From: Novosphingobium olei
Lineage (GTDB): Bacteria > Pseudomonadota > Alphaproteobacteria > Sphingomonadales > Sphingomonadaceae
DNA: 64,000 nucleotides
Assembly: GCF_012927405.1 (NCBI RefSeq)
Contig: NZ_JABBGM010000005.1
Coordinates: 186,001-250,000, forward strand
Direction: 5' to 3'
Shown: piece by piece, positions 1 to 7,964 of the stretch
Layout: the number at the start of each line of letters is the position of its first letter
Numbering within the stretch: position 1 is the stretch's first letter
The notes under the pieces: model-generated
Database searches by the model: none
Seen by the model: only the letters and a program-made list of their open reading frames with translations
Told to the model about the DNA's origin: nothing
Position numbers and translations under genes: made by a program

Positions 1-1692
1 CTCCATCGTCACGATGACTTCGTGCGTGGCCATCAGCCGCCGGATCAGTTCGCTATCGAGCGGCTTGGCAAAGCGGAGATCGGCAACGGTCGTCGACAAG
101 CCCTTGGCGTCGAGCTGGTCGGCCGCCTTGAGCGCTTCGGCAAGTCGCGTCCCGAGCGAAAGCAGGGCAACCTTGGTGCCTTCACGTACCACACGCCCCT
201 TGCCGATTTCTAGCCTCTGCGGAACTTCTGGCAGTGGCACGCCCACGCCGTTGCCACGCGGATAGCGGAAAGCGATCGGGCCTGAATCGTGAAGTGCGGC
301 GGTGTGGGTCATGTGCACCAGTTCGGCTTCATCCGCGGCGGCCATAACCACCATGTTCGGAAGAGTTGCCAGATAGGTAACATCGAACGAACCGGCATGT
401 GTTGCACCATCAGCCCCCACAAGCCCCGCGCGATCGATCGCAAAGCGCACCGGAAGATTCTGGATGGCGACGTCGTGGACCACTTGGTCGTAGGCGCGCT
501 GCAGGAAAGTCGAATAGATCGCGCAGAAAGGCCGCATCCCTTGTGCGGCAAGGCCTGCTGCAAAAGTCACTGCGTGCTGTTCGGCAATGCCGACGTCGAA
601 GCTGCGTTCCGGATAGGTCGCGGCAAACTTGTCGAGACCGGTGCCCGAAGGCATGGCCGCAGTGATTGCACAGATCTTGTCGTCGCGGGCCGCTTCGGCC
701 ACCAGCGCCTGAGCGAACACGTTGGTGTAGCTGGGCGGACCGCCCGCGCTCTTCACCTGTTCGCCCGTGATAACGTCGAACTTCTGAACCCCGTGGTACT
801 TGTCCGCGGCGGCTTCTGCTGGGGCGTAGCCTTTCCCCTTCTGCGTGACCACGTGGATCAGGCAGGGGCCTTCCGCGGCATCGCGCACGTTCTCAAGGAT
901 CGGAATCAGCTGGTCCAGGTTGTGGCCGTCGATCGGGCCAACGTAGTAGAAGCCGAGTTCCTCGAACAGCGTGCCCCCCATGGCAAGGCCACGGGCAAAC
1001 TCGTCTGTCTTCTTTGCCGCCTTGTGCAGTGGTTCGGGAAGGCGGCGCGAAATCTTGCGCAGTGTGTCCCGCAATCCCAGGAAGGGGCCAGACGAAACCA
1101 GCCGGGCGAGATACGCCGAAAGCCCACCGACGGGCGGTGCGATCGACATGTCGTTATCATTGAGGATAACGATGAGACGGTTGCCCGCGGCCTCGGCGTT
1201 GTTCATCGCCTCATAGGCCATGCCGGCGCTCATCGCGCCATCGCCGATTACCGCGATGCCTTTCCCCGGCTTGCCCGCCAGCTTGTTGGCAACGGCAAAG
1301 CCCAGCGCAGCCGAAATCGACGTGGACGAATGCGCGGTCCCGAAGGGATCGTACTCGCTCTCGCTACGCTTGGTGAAGCCTGAGAGCCCGCCCCCCTGGC
1401 GCAGCGTGCGAATTCGGCTGCGACGCCCGGTCAGGATCTTGTGGGGATAGGCCTGGTGTCCGACATCCCAGACAAGCCGATCGTCGGGTGTGTTGAAGAC
1501 GTAGTGAATGGCGACAGTCAGTTCCACAACGCCCAGGCCGGAACCCAAGTGGCCACCCGTCTGCCCGACGGCGCTGATCATTTCATGGCGAAGTTCGTCT
1601 GCCAGTTGCCGAAGCTGCGAGGGCTGAAGCTTGCGCAGGTCGTCGGGCGTGTCGACGGTATCGAGAAGAGGCGTGGCCGGAGTAGCGGACAT
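1..1692 (-). CDS. dxs: 1-deoxy-D-xylulose-5-phosphate synthase, C-terminus cut by window
   Basis: This thiamine-diphosphate enzyme condenses pyruvate with glyceraldehyde 3-phosphate to give DXP, the first step of the MEP isoprenoid pathway. The minus strand reads without a stop from the ATG at 1692 to the window edge, giving 564 residues of a usual length near 640; the last part of the transketolase C-terminal domain lies outside. Visible landmarks are the N-terminal [14 protein letters not shown] segment, the ThDP/Mg motif [24 protein letters not shown], and the central-domain [16 protein letters not shown] and [15 protein letters not shown]. Plus-strand ORFs over this region are antisense shadows. 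The family assignment is secure. Confidence 0.97.
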   Translation of the reverse strand, partial: MSATPATPLLDTVDTPDDLRKLQPSQLRQLADELRHEMISAVGQTGGHLGSGLGVVELTVAIHYVFNTPDDRLVWDVGHQAYPHKILTGRRSRIRTLRQGGGLSGFTKRSESEYDPFGTAHSSTSISAALGFAVANKLAGKPGKGIAVIGDGAMSAGMAYEAMNNAEAAGNRLIVILNDNDMSIAPPVGGLSAYLARLVSSGPFLGLRDTLRKISRRLPEPLHKAAKKTDEFARGLAMGGTLFEELGFYYVGPIDGHNLDQLIPILENVRDAAEGPCLIHVVTQKGKGYAPAEAAADKYHGVQKFDVITGEQVKSAGGPPSYTNVFAQALVAEAARDDKICAITAAMPSGTGLDKFAATYPERSFDVGIAEQHAVTFAAGLAAQGMRPFCAIYSTFLQRAYDQVVHDVAIQNLPVRFAIDRAGLVGADGATHAGSFDVTYLATLPNMVVMAAADEAELVHMTHTAALHDSGPIAFRYPRGNGVGVPLPEVPQRLEIGKGRVVREGTKVALLSLGTRLAEALKAADQLDAKGLSTTVADLRFAKPLDSELIRRLMATHEVIVTME

Positions 1693-1779
1693 CGAGACGC
1701 CTTACACCCTTGTTACGCCACGTCCAACCACAACAAAGCGTTTGCACATCCGGGCGGCAGCAGGGCAAGCGTCGCAGCC

Positions 1780-2313
1780 ATGTCTGCGATCTCGATCCGC
1801 AAAGCCGTCCCAGCCGATCTCGAAGCCTTGCGAAGCGTGATGGATGCCGCGATCGGCGAATTGCAGGCCGGATTCCTGACGCCGGAGCAGGTGGAGTCCA
1901 GCCGGGCGGTAATGGGTCTGGACCGGCAGCTGGTCGATGACGGTACCTATTTCGTGGCGGAGATCGACGGAGAAATCGCAGGGTGTGGCGGCTGGAGCCG
2001 CAGGGCGACCCTTTACGGCGGCGACCACAGCACAGGCTTGCGGGAGCCCCGCTTGCTCGATCCCGCGACGGAAGCAGCGCGCATAAGGGCCATGTACACG
2101 GTACCTGTGTACGCCCGCAGGGGTGTGGGCCGCGCGCTTCTTGCACACTGCGAAGCCGCAGCGAAAGCGGAGGGTTTCTCAACCTGCGAACTGATGGGGA
2201 CGATGTCCGGCGTGCCGCTCTATACGGTGTCGGGCTACGCCGTGATCGAGGAAATCGAAGATTCGCGCGGCGGCGCACCGGTTCCCCTGAAGCGGATGTC
2301 CAAGCAACTCTGA
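1780..2313 (+). CDS. GNAT-family N-acetyltransferase
   Basis: Predicted 177-residue acyl-CoA-dependent N-acetyltransferase; the substrate is unknown. The protein begins MSAISIRKAVPADLEAL, the usual beta1-alpha1 opening of GNAT enzymes. It has the acetyl-CoA pyrophosphate loop as VPVYARRGVGRALLAHCEAA at about residues 107-126, followed by a C-terminal strand near VSGYAVIEEIE. The open frame runs back to 1441 but overlaps dxs there, so the ATG at 1780 is chosen because it starts the conserved fold. It is divergent from dxs, and the two starts lie about 90 bases apart. Confidence 0.85.
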   Translation: MSAISIRKAVPADLEALRSVMDAAIGELQAGFLTPEQVESSRAVMGLDRQLVDDGTYFVAEIDGEIAGCGGWSRRATLYGGDHSTGLREPRLLDPATEAARIRAMYTVPVYARRGVGRALLAHCEAAAKAEGFSTCELMGTMSGVPLYTVSGYAVIEEIEDSRGGAPVPLKRMSKQL

Positions 2314-2338
2314 CCGCAGCCAGAGCGGTGATCCGCCG

Positions 2339-2797
2339 TCAGGCGCAGTGTCGGCAAACACCACGAAGTTCGACCACAGGGCGTACATCTGCAAACCCCG
2401 CCCCTTGCGCAGCCTCCCGAAGGGCACCGGTTAGACGATCGTCGTCAAGATGCGTCACCTGACCACACGCGTCGCAAATCAGGAAGATGCAGTCGTGGCG
2501 GCATCCGGGGTGCGTGTTCGCAACATAGGCGTTGGCGCTTTCCACCCGACGGGCGAGATTGGTACGAACGAACAAATCCAGGATGCGGTAGACGCTGTTG
2601 GCTGCAACGCGCTTGCCCCGCCGCCCTCCGACGCTCTCGGCGATGTCATAGGCCGACGCCGGCTTCTCATGCACCGCGAGCGCTTCGAAGACATCGGCGC
2701 GCATTTCGGTCCACTGTTCGCCAGCCGCAACAAGAACGTCGCGCGCCGCGCCGACCAGAGTCTCGCCCGCAAAGTGATGATGATGGTGGCCGCCCAT
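2339..2797 (-). CDS. Fur-family metalloregulator, Zur-like
   Basis: Metal-dependent repressor of the Fur superfamily, 152 residues from the ATG at 2797. The winged-helix part runs through about residues 30-85, with VAANSVYRILDLF as the recognition helix region. The dimerisation part carries two CxxC pairs, CDAC (108-111) and CRHC (148-151), which form the structural zinc site, plus a HPGCRHDC segment. The combination of early cysteines and a CIFLICDACG strand resembles Zur more than iron Fur; the metal is inferred. The frame stays open to a TTG at 2845 that would overlap msrA. The N-terminus has an unusual GGHHHHHF run. Possible targets are not evident nearby. Confidence 0.85.
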   Translation of the reverse strand: MGGHHHHHFAGETLVGAARDVLVAAGEQWTEMRADVFEALAVHEKPASAYDIAESVGGRRGKRVAANSVYRILDLFVRTNLARRVESANAYVANTHPGCRHDCIFLICDACGQVTHLDDDRLTGALREAAQGAGFADVRPVVELRGVCRHCA

Positions 2798-2841
2798 CTC
2801 GCTTAGATAGGACGACCCGAGACGGTTCGCAATTTGCGTGA

Positions 2842-3522
2842 TCAACGAGGCGTGAACGTACTCTTCCAGAACTGCGGGAAGGTCCGCTGCAGAGCTGCTA
2901 CCTTGGGCGCATCCCAGCGCCGGATGTAGCCGTGATCCGGATTCTTGAGCGCGAAATCCTGATGATAGTCCTCGGCGGGGTAGAAGCCCTTGAACGCTTC
3001 GATGCGCGTCACGATCGGCCGCTTCCAGGGATCGAGCCTGCGCAGCTGCGCAATGTAGCCAGCAGCCACGCGCGCCTGCTCCTTGTCGGCCGGAAACAGC
3101 GCGTTGCGATACTGGGTGCCCACGTCCGGCTCCTGCCTGTTCAGCTGGGTCGGATCGCTCGCAACACCGAAGAAGACCTGCAGCAACTGGTCATAGCGGA
3201 TGACCGAGGGATCGTAGGTAACCCTGACCGATTCGGCATGTCCCGTTGTCCCGCTGCTGACCGTCTCGTAATCAGCCTGCACGCGATTGCCGCCGGTGTA
3301 TCCGGATACGACACTGGAAACGCCCTTCAGGTGGCTGAAGACGGCCTCCATGCCCCAGAAGCAGCCGCCGGCGAAAATCGCGGTATGGCGCCCGGGCGTC
3401 TCGTTCGCACGCACCGCAGCGTCCGGCGCTCGATACGCCTGCTCCGCCATGGCGGGTTGCTGGCATGCGCTGATCACAAGAGCCAGCACGGCCACGCCAA
3501 GGCGTGAACGCGCGCTCTTCAC
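2842..3522 (-). CDS. msrA: peptide methionine-(S)-S-oxide reductase, lipoprotein form
   Basis: MsrA reduces the S-epimer of methionine sulfoxide in oxidised proteins. The 226-residue product begins with a signal peptide and a lipobox (LVISAC), so it is probably a periplasmic lipoprotein; an alternative signal peptidase I site lies at AMA-EQ. The catalytic motif GGCFWGMEAVF follows at about residue 52, and GYTGG, GHAESVRVTYDP and GTQYRNALF are all present. I chose the GTG at 3522 because it gives a complete signal peptide and overlaps the stop of the upstream 46-residue ORF as GTGA, implying translational coupling. The next gene downstream is the Zur-like regulator. Confidence 0.93.
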   Translation of the reverse strand: MKSARSRLGVAVLALVISACQQPAMAEQAYRAPDAAVRANETPGRHTAIFAGGCFWGMEAVFSHLKGVSSVVSGYTGGNRVQADYETVSSGTTGHAESVRVTYDPSVIRYDQLLQVFFGVASDPTQLNRQEPDVGTQYRNALFPADKEQARVAAGYIAQLRRLDPWKRPIVTRIEAFKGFYPAEDYHQDFALKNPDHGYIRRWDAPKVAALQRTFPQFWKSTFTPR

Positions 3523-3659
3523 TGCCCCTGACCCATGGCGGATGGGGCCGCTGCTTCGCTGGCGTGGACCTTGACGGCGATCGTCGCTCCCATGCCGATC
3601 GAACCGATGGCAAAGCCCAGCAGAAGCGAGCGATAGAAGTCCTTGGCAAAGAGACGCAT
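3519..3659 (-). CDS. 46-residue single-span membrane protein upstream of msrA
   Basis: A short frame starting at the ATG at 3659 encodes MRLFAKDFYRSLLLGFAIGS followed by a continuing hydrophobic stretch, a charged tail and a stop at 3519. It has one predicted transmembrane or signal segment at about residues 11-29 and a soluble tail of about 15 residues. Its TGA overlaps the msrA GTG start by the GTGA arrangement, which supports it as a translated gene in a two-gene unit. The Shine-Dalgarno is weak. I do not recognise a family, and the function is unknown. Confidence 0.6.
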   Translation of the reverse strand: MRLFAKDFYRSLLLGFAIGSIGMGATIAVKVHASEAAAPSAMGQGQ

Positions 3660-3776
3660 GATCAAGATCCATGGTGTAAATTTGTTGGCAGGCGCTTTGC
3701 CGCCGAAAAGCTGACGCCGCTGTGAACGGACGCACAGGTGGTGCGAATATTCGTATTCGCCAGACTGTCTGAAATG

Positions 3777-4556
3777 TCAGTCGCGAAGGGCAACCCAGAT
3801 CGGCGCGTGGTCACTCGCTTTTTCCCGACCACGATAGGTCTTGTCGACACCGGCAGCCTGCAGTCGATCTGCAAGGGCTGGCGACAGCAGCGCGTGGTCG
3901 ATCCGGAAGCCGTGATCGCGCTGCCAGGCTCCGGCCTGATAGTCCCAGAAGGTCCAGACCCCACCCTGCGGATTGTGGAGATCGATCGCGTCGGTCCAGC
4001 CATCATTGAGGAGACGGCGATAGGCGTCGCGCGATTCGGGCTGCATCAGCGCGTCGGTCGCCATGGCACGAACCGAAAAGGTATCCTTGTCTTCGGGAAT
4101 GACGTTGTAATCGCCAATGACGAGCGCAGGACGTTCCTCAGCTAGCAGTTCACGCATGCGTTCGCGCAAACGCTCCATCCAGCGCAGTTTGTAATCGAAC
4201 TTGGGTCCGGGCTGCGGATTCCCGTTCGGCAGGTAGATGCACACCACGCGAAGACCCATGACATCGGCCTCGAGATAGCGCGCGTGCTCATCCTCGGGGT
4301 CACCCGGCAAACCGCGGTGGGCTTCGATCGGCTGGACCCCATCGGCAAGGATCGCAACGCCATTGAACCCCTTCTGGCCATGCCAGATCGCATGGTAACC
4401 GATCTTCTCGAACTCTGCGGCAGGAAACCCTTCGTCCTGGGTCTTGATTTCCTGCAGGCAGGCCACTGCCGGGCGCGTTTCCTCCAGCCATTCGAGCAAG
4501 CGCGGCAGGCGCGCCTTGATCCCGTTGATGTTGAAGCTTGCGACCTTGATTGTCAC
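3777..4556 (-). CDS. xthA: exodeoxyribonuclease III
   Basis: Predicted AP endonuclease and 3'-5' exonuclease of the EEP superfamily, 259 residues, acting in base excision repair. The opening VASFNINGIKARLPRLLEWL, the metal-binding Glu in LQEIKTQ, the GFNGVAI segment, the catalytic VIGDYNVIPE motif and the terminal SDHAPIWV are all present. The GTG at 4556 is selected because it overlaps the erpA stop as GTGA and places the first strand at the N-terminus; the frame itself stays open further upstream. It is the second gene of an erpA-xthA unit. Confidence 0.95.
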   Translation of the reverse strand: MTIKVASFNINGIKARLPRLLEWLEETRPAVACLQEIKTQDEGFPAAEFEKIGYHAIWHGQKGFNGVAILADGVQPIEAHRGLPGDPEDEHARYLEADVMGLRVVCIYLPNGNPQPGPKFDYKLRWMERLRERMRELLAEERPALVIGDYNVIPEDKDTFSVRAMATDALMQPESRDAYRRLLNDGWTDAIDLHNPQGGVWTFWDYQAGAWQRDHGFRIDHALLSPALADRLQAAGVDKTYRGREKASDHAPIWVALRD

Positions 4557-4885
4557 ACGCTGAAACTCGCGCCGCAACCGCAGCCGGACGCTGCCTGGGG
4601 ATTGGTCACCCGGAAGGCCGCACCGCCGAGCGATTCGACATACTCGACCGTGGCGCCGCTGACGAGGTCTAGGCTGACGGCGTCCACCAGAAGCCTGACG
4701 CCATCTGTCTCGGCGATAGTGTCATCAGCCTCTGGGGCATCGGCAAGGCCGAACTTGTATTGGAAGCCCGAACACCCGCCCCCTTCGACCGACAGGCGCA
4801 GAATCGCAGGCTTAGCCTGCTTTGCGGCAATGGCGGCGACGCGCGCGGCGGCGCTCGGTGCGAGGATCACGGCTGGTTCGCTCAT
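4553..4885 (-). CDS. erpA: iron-sulfur cluster insertion protein ErpA (A-type carrier)
   Basis: A-type carrier of 110 residues that delivers Fe-S clusters to apoproteins. The three conserved cysteines are visible in GGGCSGFQYKFG and in the C-terminal SGCGCGASF. The body has the expected EGGGCSG hairpin and the DPxS-like DAVSLDLVSGATVEYVESL segment. The ATG at 4885 begins MSEPAVILAPSAAARV, and earlier in-frame codons add a tail not typical of the family. Its stop overlaps the xthA start by four bases. It could equally be called IscA/HesB-type; ErpA is the usual stand-alone form in this group. Confidence 0.9.
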   Translation of the reverse strand: MSEPAVILAPSAAARVAAIAAKQAKPAILRLSVEGGGCSGFQYKFGLADAPEADDTIAETDGVRLLVDAVSLDLVSGATVEYVESLGGAAFRVTNPQAASGCGCGASFSV

Positions 4886-4948
4886 GCCAGCGAGATAGGA
4901 GCGCAAACGCGCTTGCTCAAGCGCCCTGTGGCCCAAATTTCCTGCAGT

Positions 4949-5380
4949 TCAGGCCGACTGGATGTAGCTGCGCATCGCGTGCGCTTCCGCCTCGATGGAA
5001 TCTAGTCGATGCTTCACCAGGTCGCCGATCGAAATGAACGCAACCATTCGATCGCCATCGATGACAGGCAGATGCCTGATCCGCCGACGTGTCATCAAGC
5101 CCAGAGCATGGAGGACGCTGTCATTCGGCGCGACACTGATGACGGGCGCGGTCATCACATCCCGCACCTTCATCTGCAGCGCGGTCGGCCCGTGTGCCCT
5201 GAGGCAGTAGAGAACGTCGCGTTCCGAAAATATCCCGGCAACGGGCGTGCCTTGGTCTTCGACGGGGACCGCGCCGATACGCTTTTCGGCGAGCAGGGCA
5301 ATGGCATCGGCGACACTGTCTTCGGCGTTGGCACGCCACACTTCGCCCGAACGGCCGGCTATGAGCCTGGCAATCGTCAT
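4949..5380 (-). CDS. tandem CBS-domain protein
   Basis: A 143-residue protein made almost entirely of two CBS motifs (Bateman module), at about residues 10-65 and 75-130. Key strings are AEKRIGAVPVEDQG, GIFSERDVL, VRDVMTAPVISVAPNDSV and HLPVIDGDRMVAFISIGDLV. Such stand-alone modules bind adenosine nucleotides and act as energy-state sensors; the partner is unknown. The start is well marked by AAGGAGG eight bases upstream of ATG. The short C-terminal extension EAEAHAMRSYIQSA is shared by many alphaproteobacterial relatives, so far as I recall the family. It is divergent from the next small membrane protein. Confidence 0.9.
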   Translation of the reverse strand: MTIARLIAGRSGEVWRANAEDSVADAIALLAEKRIGAVPVEDQGTPVAGIFSERDVLYCLRAHGPTALQMKVRDVMTAPVISVAPNDSVLHALGLMTRRRIRHLPVIDGDRMVAFISIGDLVKHRLDSIEAEAHAMRSYIQSA

Positions 5381-5505
5381 GGCATCCTCCTTATCTTATC
5401 TTGGTCGGGACGGTTTGCCCGTCTCCGGCCATTCGCGATGATGCCAAGTTTGCAGCCGGTGTCAAAGCATTGCCCCGCCATCTGCAAAGAACCATATCGC
5501 ACGCC

Positions 5506-5829
5506 ATGCCCAGACCGCCCGTGCCGCGCCCCTCGCCGCTCGACAATCCGCACAACGCGTCGCATGCATGGCGACGCTATCGCATGCTGATGTGGGGCAT
5601 GGGCGCCGCGACGCTGGTCACGATATTTCTGGTCTGGGCCTACTTGTGGTCGCAGTTCGGACTGGTTTCGATCCACCTTTATATAGCGACGTTCCTCGGC
5701 ATCGGCCTGACAATGATGCTGATGGCCGCGCTCATGGGTCTCGTTTTCCTATCGAGCGGAACGGGGCACGACGAATCCATCGACGATCCGCTCGACGACG
5801 AGATCGAATGGGGTGGACCTGATCGTTAG
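5506..5829 (+). CDS. small two-span membrane protein
   Basis: Predicted 107-residue inner-membrane protein of unknown function. It has a Pro-rich, polar N-terminus (MPRPPVPRPSPLDNPHNASH), a first hydrophobic span (MGAATLVTIFLVWAYLW), a second (IATFLGIGLTMMLMAALMGLVFL), and an acidic C-terminus with DESIDDPLDDEIEW. The ATG at 5506 is preferred to the upstream in-frame codons because it begins a plausible cytoplasmic head. Its TAG stop interlocks with the TAA stop of the convergent globin gene (TTAG at 5826-5829). Confidence 0.75.
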   Translation: MPRPPVPRPSPLDNPHNASHAWRRYRMLMWGMGAATLVTIFLVWAYLWSQFGLVSIHLYIATFLGIGLTMMLMAALMGLVFLSSGTGHDESIDDPLDDEIEWGGPDR

Positions 5830-6272
5830 GCGGCGATGTCCGCGTACGCCTCTTTTTCGGCCGCGATGAGGATGTCGGCCAGCATCCAGTAAGCCTCTCC
5901 CCAAGATGCCAGCACTTCGTTGGTTGCGACCTCGCTACCGAGAACATCCCGAATTGCAGGGAGCAATGCGTTGGCGACCAAGGGATAGTGGCTTGCCTTC
6001 CCCGCTGTTTCGACATGGCGAGCCACCATGCGCTGCACGGCAGGGCCAAGATTGCCAAGCTTGTAGATATTCTTTGCATAGGCGAGGATGGCCGCGGCCA
6101 GCCGCTTTGGCTGCTCGCCGCTCTCCTGCGCAGCGCGATCGCACATCGCGGCAACTTCCTCGTCCTGGAATAGACGCTTGTACATGGCGGTTGTGATCGC
6201 CAGGCCATGCTTCTCTACCGCAGGGGCGGTGGCCTTGACCGTTGCTATGGCTTCTGGACTTGCGGTGCGCAT
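5826..6272 (-). CDS. single-domain bacterial globin (Vitreoscilla/flavohaemoglobin type)
   Basis: A 148-residue haem globin related to the N-terminal domain of flavohaemoglobin and to Vitreoscilla Hb. The distal Tyr B10 is seen in TTAMYKRLF (residue 31) and the E7 Gln in SGEQPKRLAAAILAYA. The proximal His is in ARHVETAGKASHYPLV, and the conserved Tyr/Glu around AYWMLADILIAAEKEAY are also present. There is no FAD/NAD reductase domain, so an external reductase is needed for NO dioxygenation. The ATG at 6272 is chosen over 6296: it has GAGG at a good distance, matches the Vgb length, and leaves room for a promoter facing nsrR. A role in nitric-oxide or oxygen handling is inferred from the divergent regulator. 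Confidence 0.9.
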   Translation of the reverse strand: MRTASPEAIATVKATAPAVEKHGLAITTAMYKRLFQDEEVAAMCDRAAQESGEQPKRLAAAILAYAKNIYKLGNLGPAVQRMVARHVETAGKASHYPLVANALLPAIRDVLGSEVATNEVLASWGEAYWMLADILIAAEKEAYADIAA

Positions 6273-6320
6273 GCTTGCCTCATCTTCAGTACCCATGCAG
6301 GCATTCCGCTGGAAGGACAG

Positions 6321-6776
6321 ATGCAGCTAACCCAGCACACCGACTTCGGACTCCACATGCTCATCCTGCTCGCACGGGAGGGCGGATCGCTGTCCCTGCC
6401 TCGCTTCGCCGACACCCAGGGTCTGTCGTACAATCACGTGGCCAAGGTGGCGCAGACGCTGGTGCGCGAAGGCATCGTCACAAGTCAGCGTGGGCGAAAC
6501 GGCGGTATCGCTCTGGCGGCGGACCCGGCCGCGATCAGGATCGGGGCCGTGGTCAGAACGCTCGAGCGCGGGCTCAGGCTAGCGGATTGCGCACGCTGTG
6601 CGTTGCGTAATGATTGCCGGCTGTCGGGCATGCTGGCAGAGGCCCTCGAAGCTTTTCTGACCGTGCTGGACCGGTACACGCTCGCAGACTCTGCCGAGCT
6701 CGGGATGCCCGCTTTTGCGCCATGGACCCAGCCAGCTGGATACCTGCAAGGAACTTGCGCCGCGCCGGGCGATTGA
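6321..6776 (+). CDS. nsrR: Rrf2-family nitric-oxide-sensing repressor NsrR
   Basis: A 151-residue Fe-S winged-helix repressor. The N-terminus MQLTQHTDFGLHMLILLARE, the GRNGGIALAADPAAIRIGAV wing and the YTLAD near the C-terminus follow NsrR rather than IscR. Three cysteines for the cluster are present as CARCALRNDC (C-x2-C-x5-C). The ATG at 6321 has GGAAGGAC immediately upstream; an open extension to 6207 runs antisense through the globin and is not used. The gene is divergent from the globin with about 48 bases between start codons, the normal arrangement for NsrR and an NO-detoxifying target. I could not assign a confident operator palindrome. Confidence 0.92.
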   Translation: MQLTQHTDFGLHMLILLAREGGSLSLPRFADTQGLSYNHVAKVAQTLVREGIVTSQRGRNGGIALAADPAAIRIGAVVRTLERGLRLADCARCALRNDCRLSGMLAEALEAFLTVLDRYTLADSAELGMPAFAPWTQPAGYLQGTCAAPGD

Positions 6777-6832
6777 CCCCGCAACAGAGCGCCTTGCGCG
6801 ATCCCGCGTCAGGCCTGCGGGAGAAGACCGCC

Positions 6833-7411
6833 ATGAACACAGTTGCAGCACTTGCTGGCCGCGTCCTGCTGGCCATCCTGTTTATCGTATCCGGGGTTGG
6901 TAAGCTTTTCGACCTGTCCGGCACCAACGCCATGATCACCGCCGCCGGCCTTCCTTCGGGCCTTGCGTTGCCTGTCGCCTTGTTCGAACTGCTCGGCGGC
7001 CTCGCCATAGCATTGGGTTTCATGACCCGGCTGTTCGCGATTCTCTTCGCAGGTTTCTGCTTGCTGGCGACGCTGCTCTTCCACCGCAATCTGGCGGACA
7101 CGATGCAGGCGACGATGGCGCTGAAGAACCTGTCGATCGCCGGCGGCTTCCTGTGCCTGTTCGCACACAGCCAGATGCGCTGGAGCTACGATTCGATGCG
7201 GCTGGCACGAAAGGGCGAGATCGCGACCCGTGAGGCGGAGCAGCGCACTCGGGAAGCGGAATTGCGCGCGGCCCGTGCGGAAGGCCATGCGTCAGCTCTC
7301 GCCAACGGCCAGACGGTGCCGGTCACCGACACCACTTATGTCACCGCAACCGACATCGATGGTGATGGTGTTGTCGACCGGCCGCGCCGCAAATGGTGGT
7401 CGGTCGGCTAA
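6833..7411 (+). CDS. DoxX-family membrane protein with C-terminal tail
   Basis: A 192-residue protein. The first about 125 residues form the four-span DoxX fold: VLLAILFIVSGVGKLFD, ALPVALFELLGGLAIALGF, LFAILFAGFCLLATLLFHR and NLSIAGGFLCLFAH. A charged region from about residue 140 (ATREAEQRTREAELRAARAE) looks helical. It ends in TATDIDGDGVVDRPRRKWW, which reads like a D-x-D-G-D-G calcium loop. DoxX relatives are linked to respiratory or redox membrane functions, but the role here is unknown. GGGAGAAG precedes the ATG; the longer frame upstream overlaps nsrR. Confidence 0.88.
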   Translation: MNTVAALAGRVLLAILFIVSGVGKLFDLSGTNAMITAAGLPSGLALPVALFELLGGLAIALGFMTRLFAILFAGFCLLATLLFHRNLADTMQATMALKNLSIAGGFLCLFAHSQMRWSYDSMRLARKGEIATREAEQRTREAELRAARAEGHASALANGQTVPVTDTTYVTATDIDGDGVVDRPRRKWWSVG

Positions 7412-7413
7412 CC

Positions 7414-7842
7414 TCAGCGTTTCCGCAGCGCCGCGATGCAGGCCGCCCGGTCGACATCGCGGCCATCGCCGCGTCGCGCATCCACGTACGTCGCGGTCGC
7501 CCGGCCGCCAGGGACGGCAGGGTAAAGATAGGCGTCCAGAATGCAGGCACTGCCTGACCATTGCAGCTTGCGAGCATCCTCTTCCCGGACGTCCAGCCGG
7601 GGTGGCCCAAAGTCCCTAGCCAACTGCTCCGCGTCTGCACCGATGACCCCTTCAAGACCGGGCAGCGCAAGCACCGTGGCAGACGGTCGGGGCGGAGTCT
7701 TCAACACAGGCCGCGTGGGGGAAAAACCCGCGCTGCGGATCGTGGCAGACTTGCCCGTGCCGCTGGTGGATGACCCGGTCGCGCCTCCACAGGCCGAAAG
7801 CGCAAAAACGGCGGCGGCGATGCTGATCGTTCGATAGGACAT
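7414..7842 (-). CDS. putative lipoprotein of unknown function
   Basis: A 142-residue predicted outer or inner membrane lipoprotein. It begins MSYRTISIAAAVFALSACGG, a signal peptide with lipobox LSAC. A low-complexity Ser/Thr/Gly linker follows, then a folded C-terminal half with LPGLEGVIGADAEQLARDFG, two cysteines (GSACILD and RAACIAAL) and DAYLYP. The pattern of a leader, a linker and a strand-rich region ending near RDVDRAACIAAL is seen in many sphingomonad hypothetical lipoproteins, but I do not assign a function. The start at 7842 is chosen because it places the signal peptide at the N-terminus. It is convergent with the DoxX gene. Confidence 0.75.
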   Translation of the reverse strand: MSYRTISIAAAVFALSACGGATGSSTSGTGKSATIRSAGFSPTRPVLKTPPRPSATVLALPGLEGVIGADAEQLARDFGPPRLDVREEDARKLQWSGSACILDAYLYPAVPGGRATATYVDARRGDGRDVDRAACIAALRKR

Positions 7843-7964
7843 GCTGGAGGCATGAAGTGCTCGGACGGTCACTGTCAACTCGGTGTGGGCTGGAGTGGCT
7901 CCGCCTTGCGACGCGACCGCGCGGCGTCTACCGGAGCGCGACAAGACCTTGAAACGGAGTATTC

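Noticed and set aside
289..1383. 364-codon plus-strand frame
   Set aside because: Antisense of dxs, whose minus-strand frame is unbroken and full of family motifs.
6262..6325. NsrR operator
   Set aside because: Partial half sites such as AGATGCA occur, but no convincing inverted repeat with the expected spacing is seen by eye.
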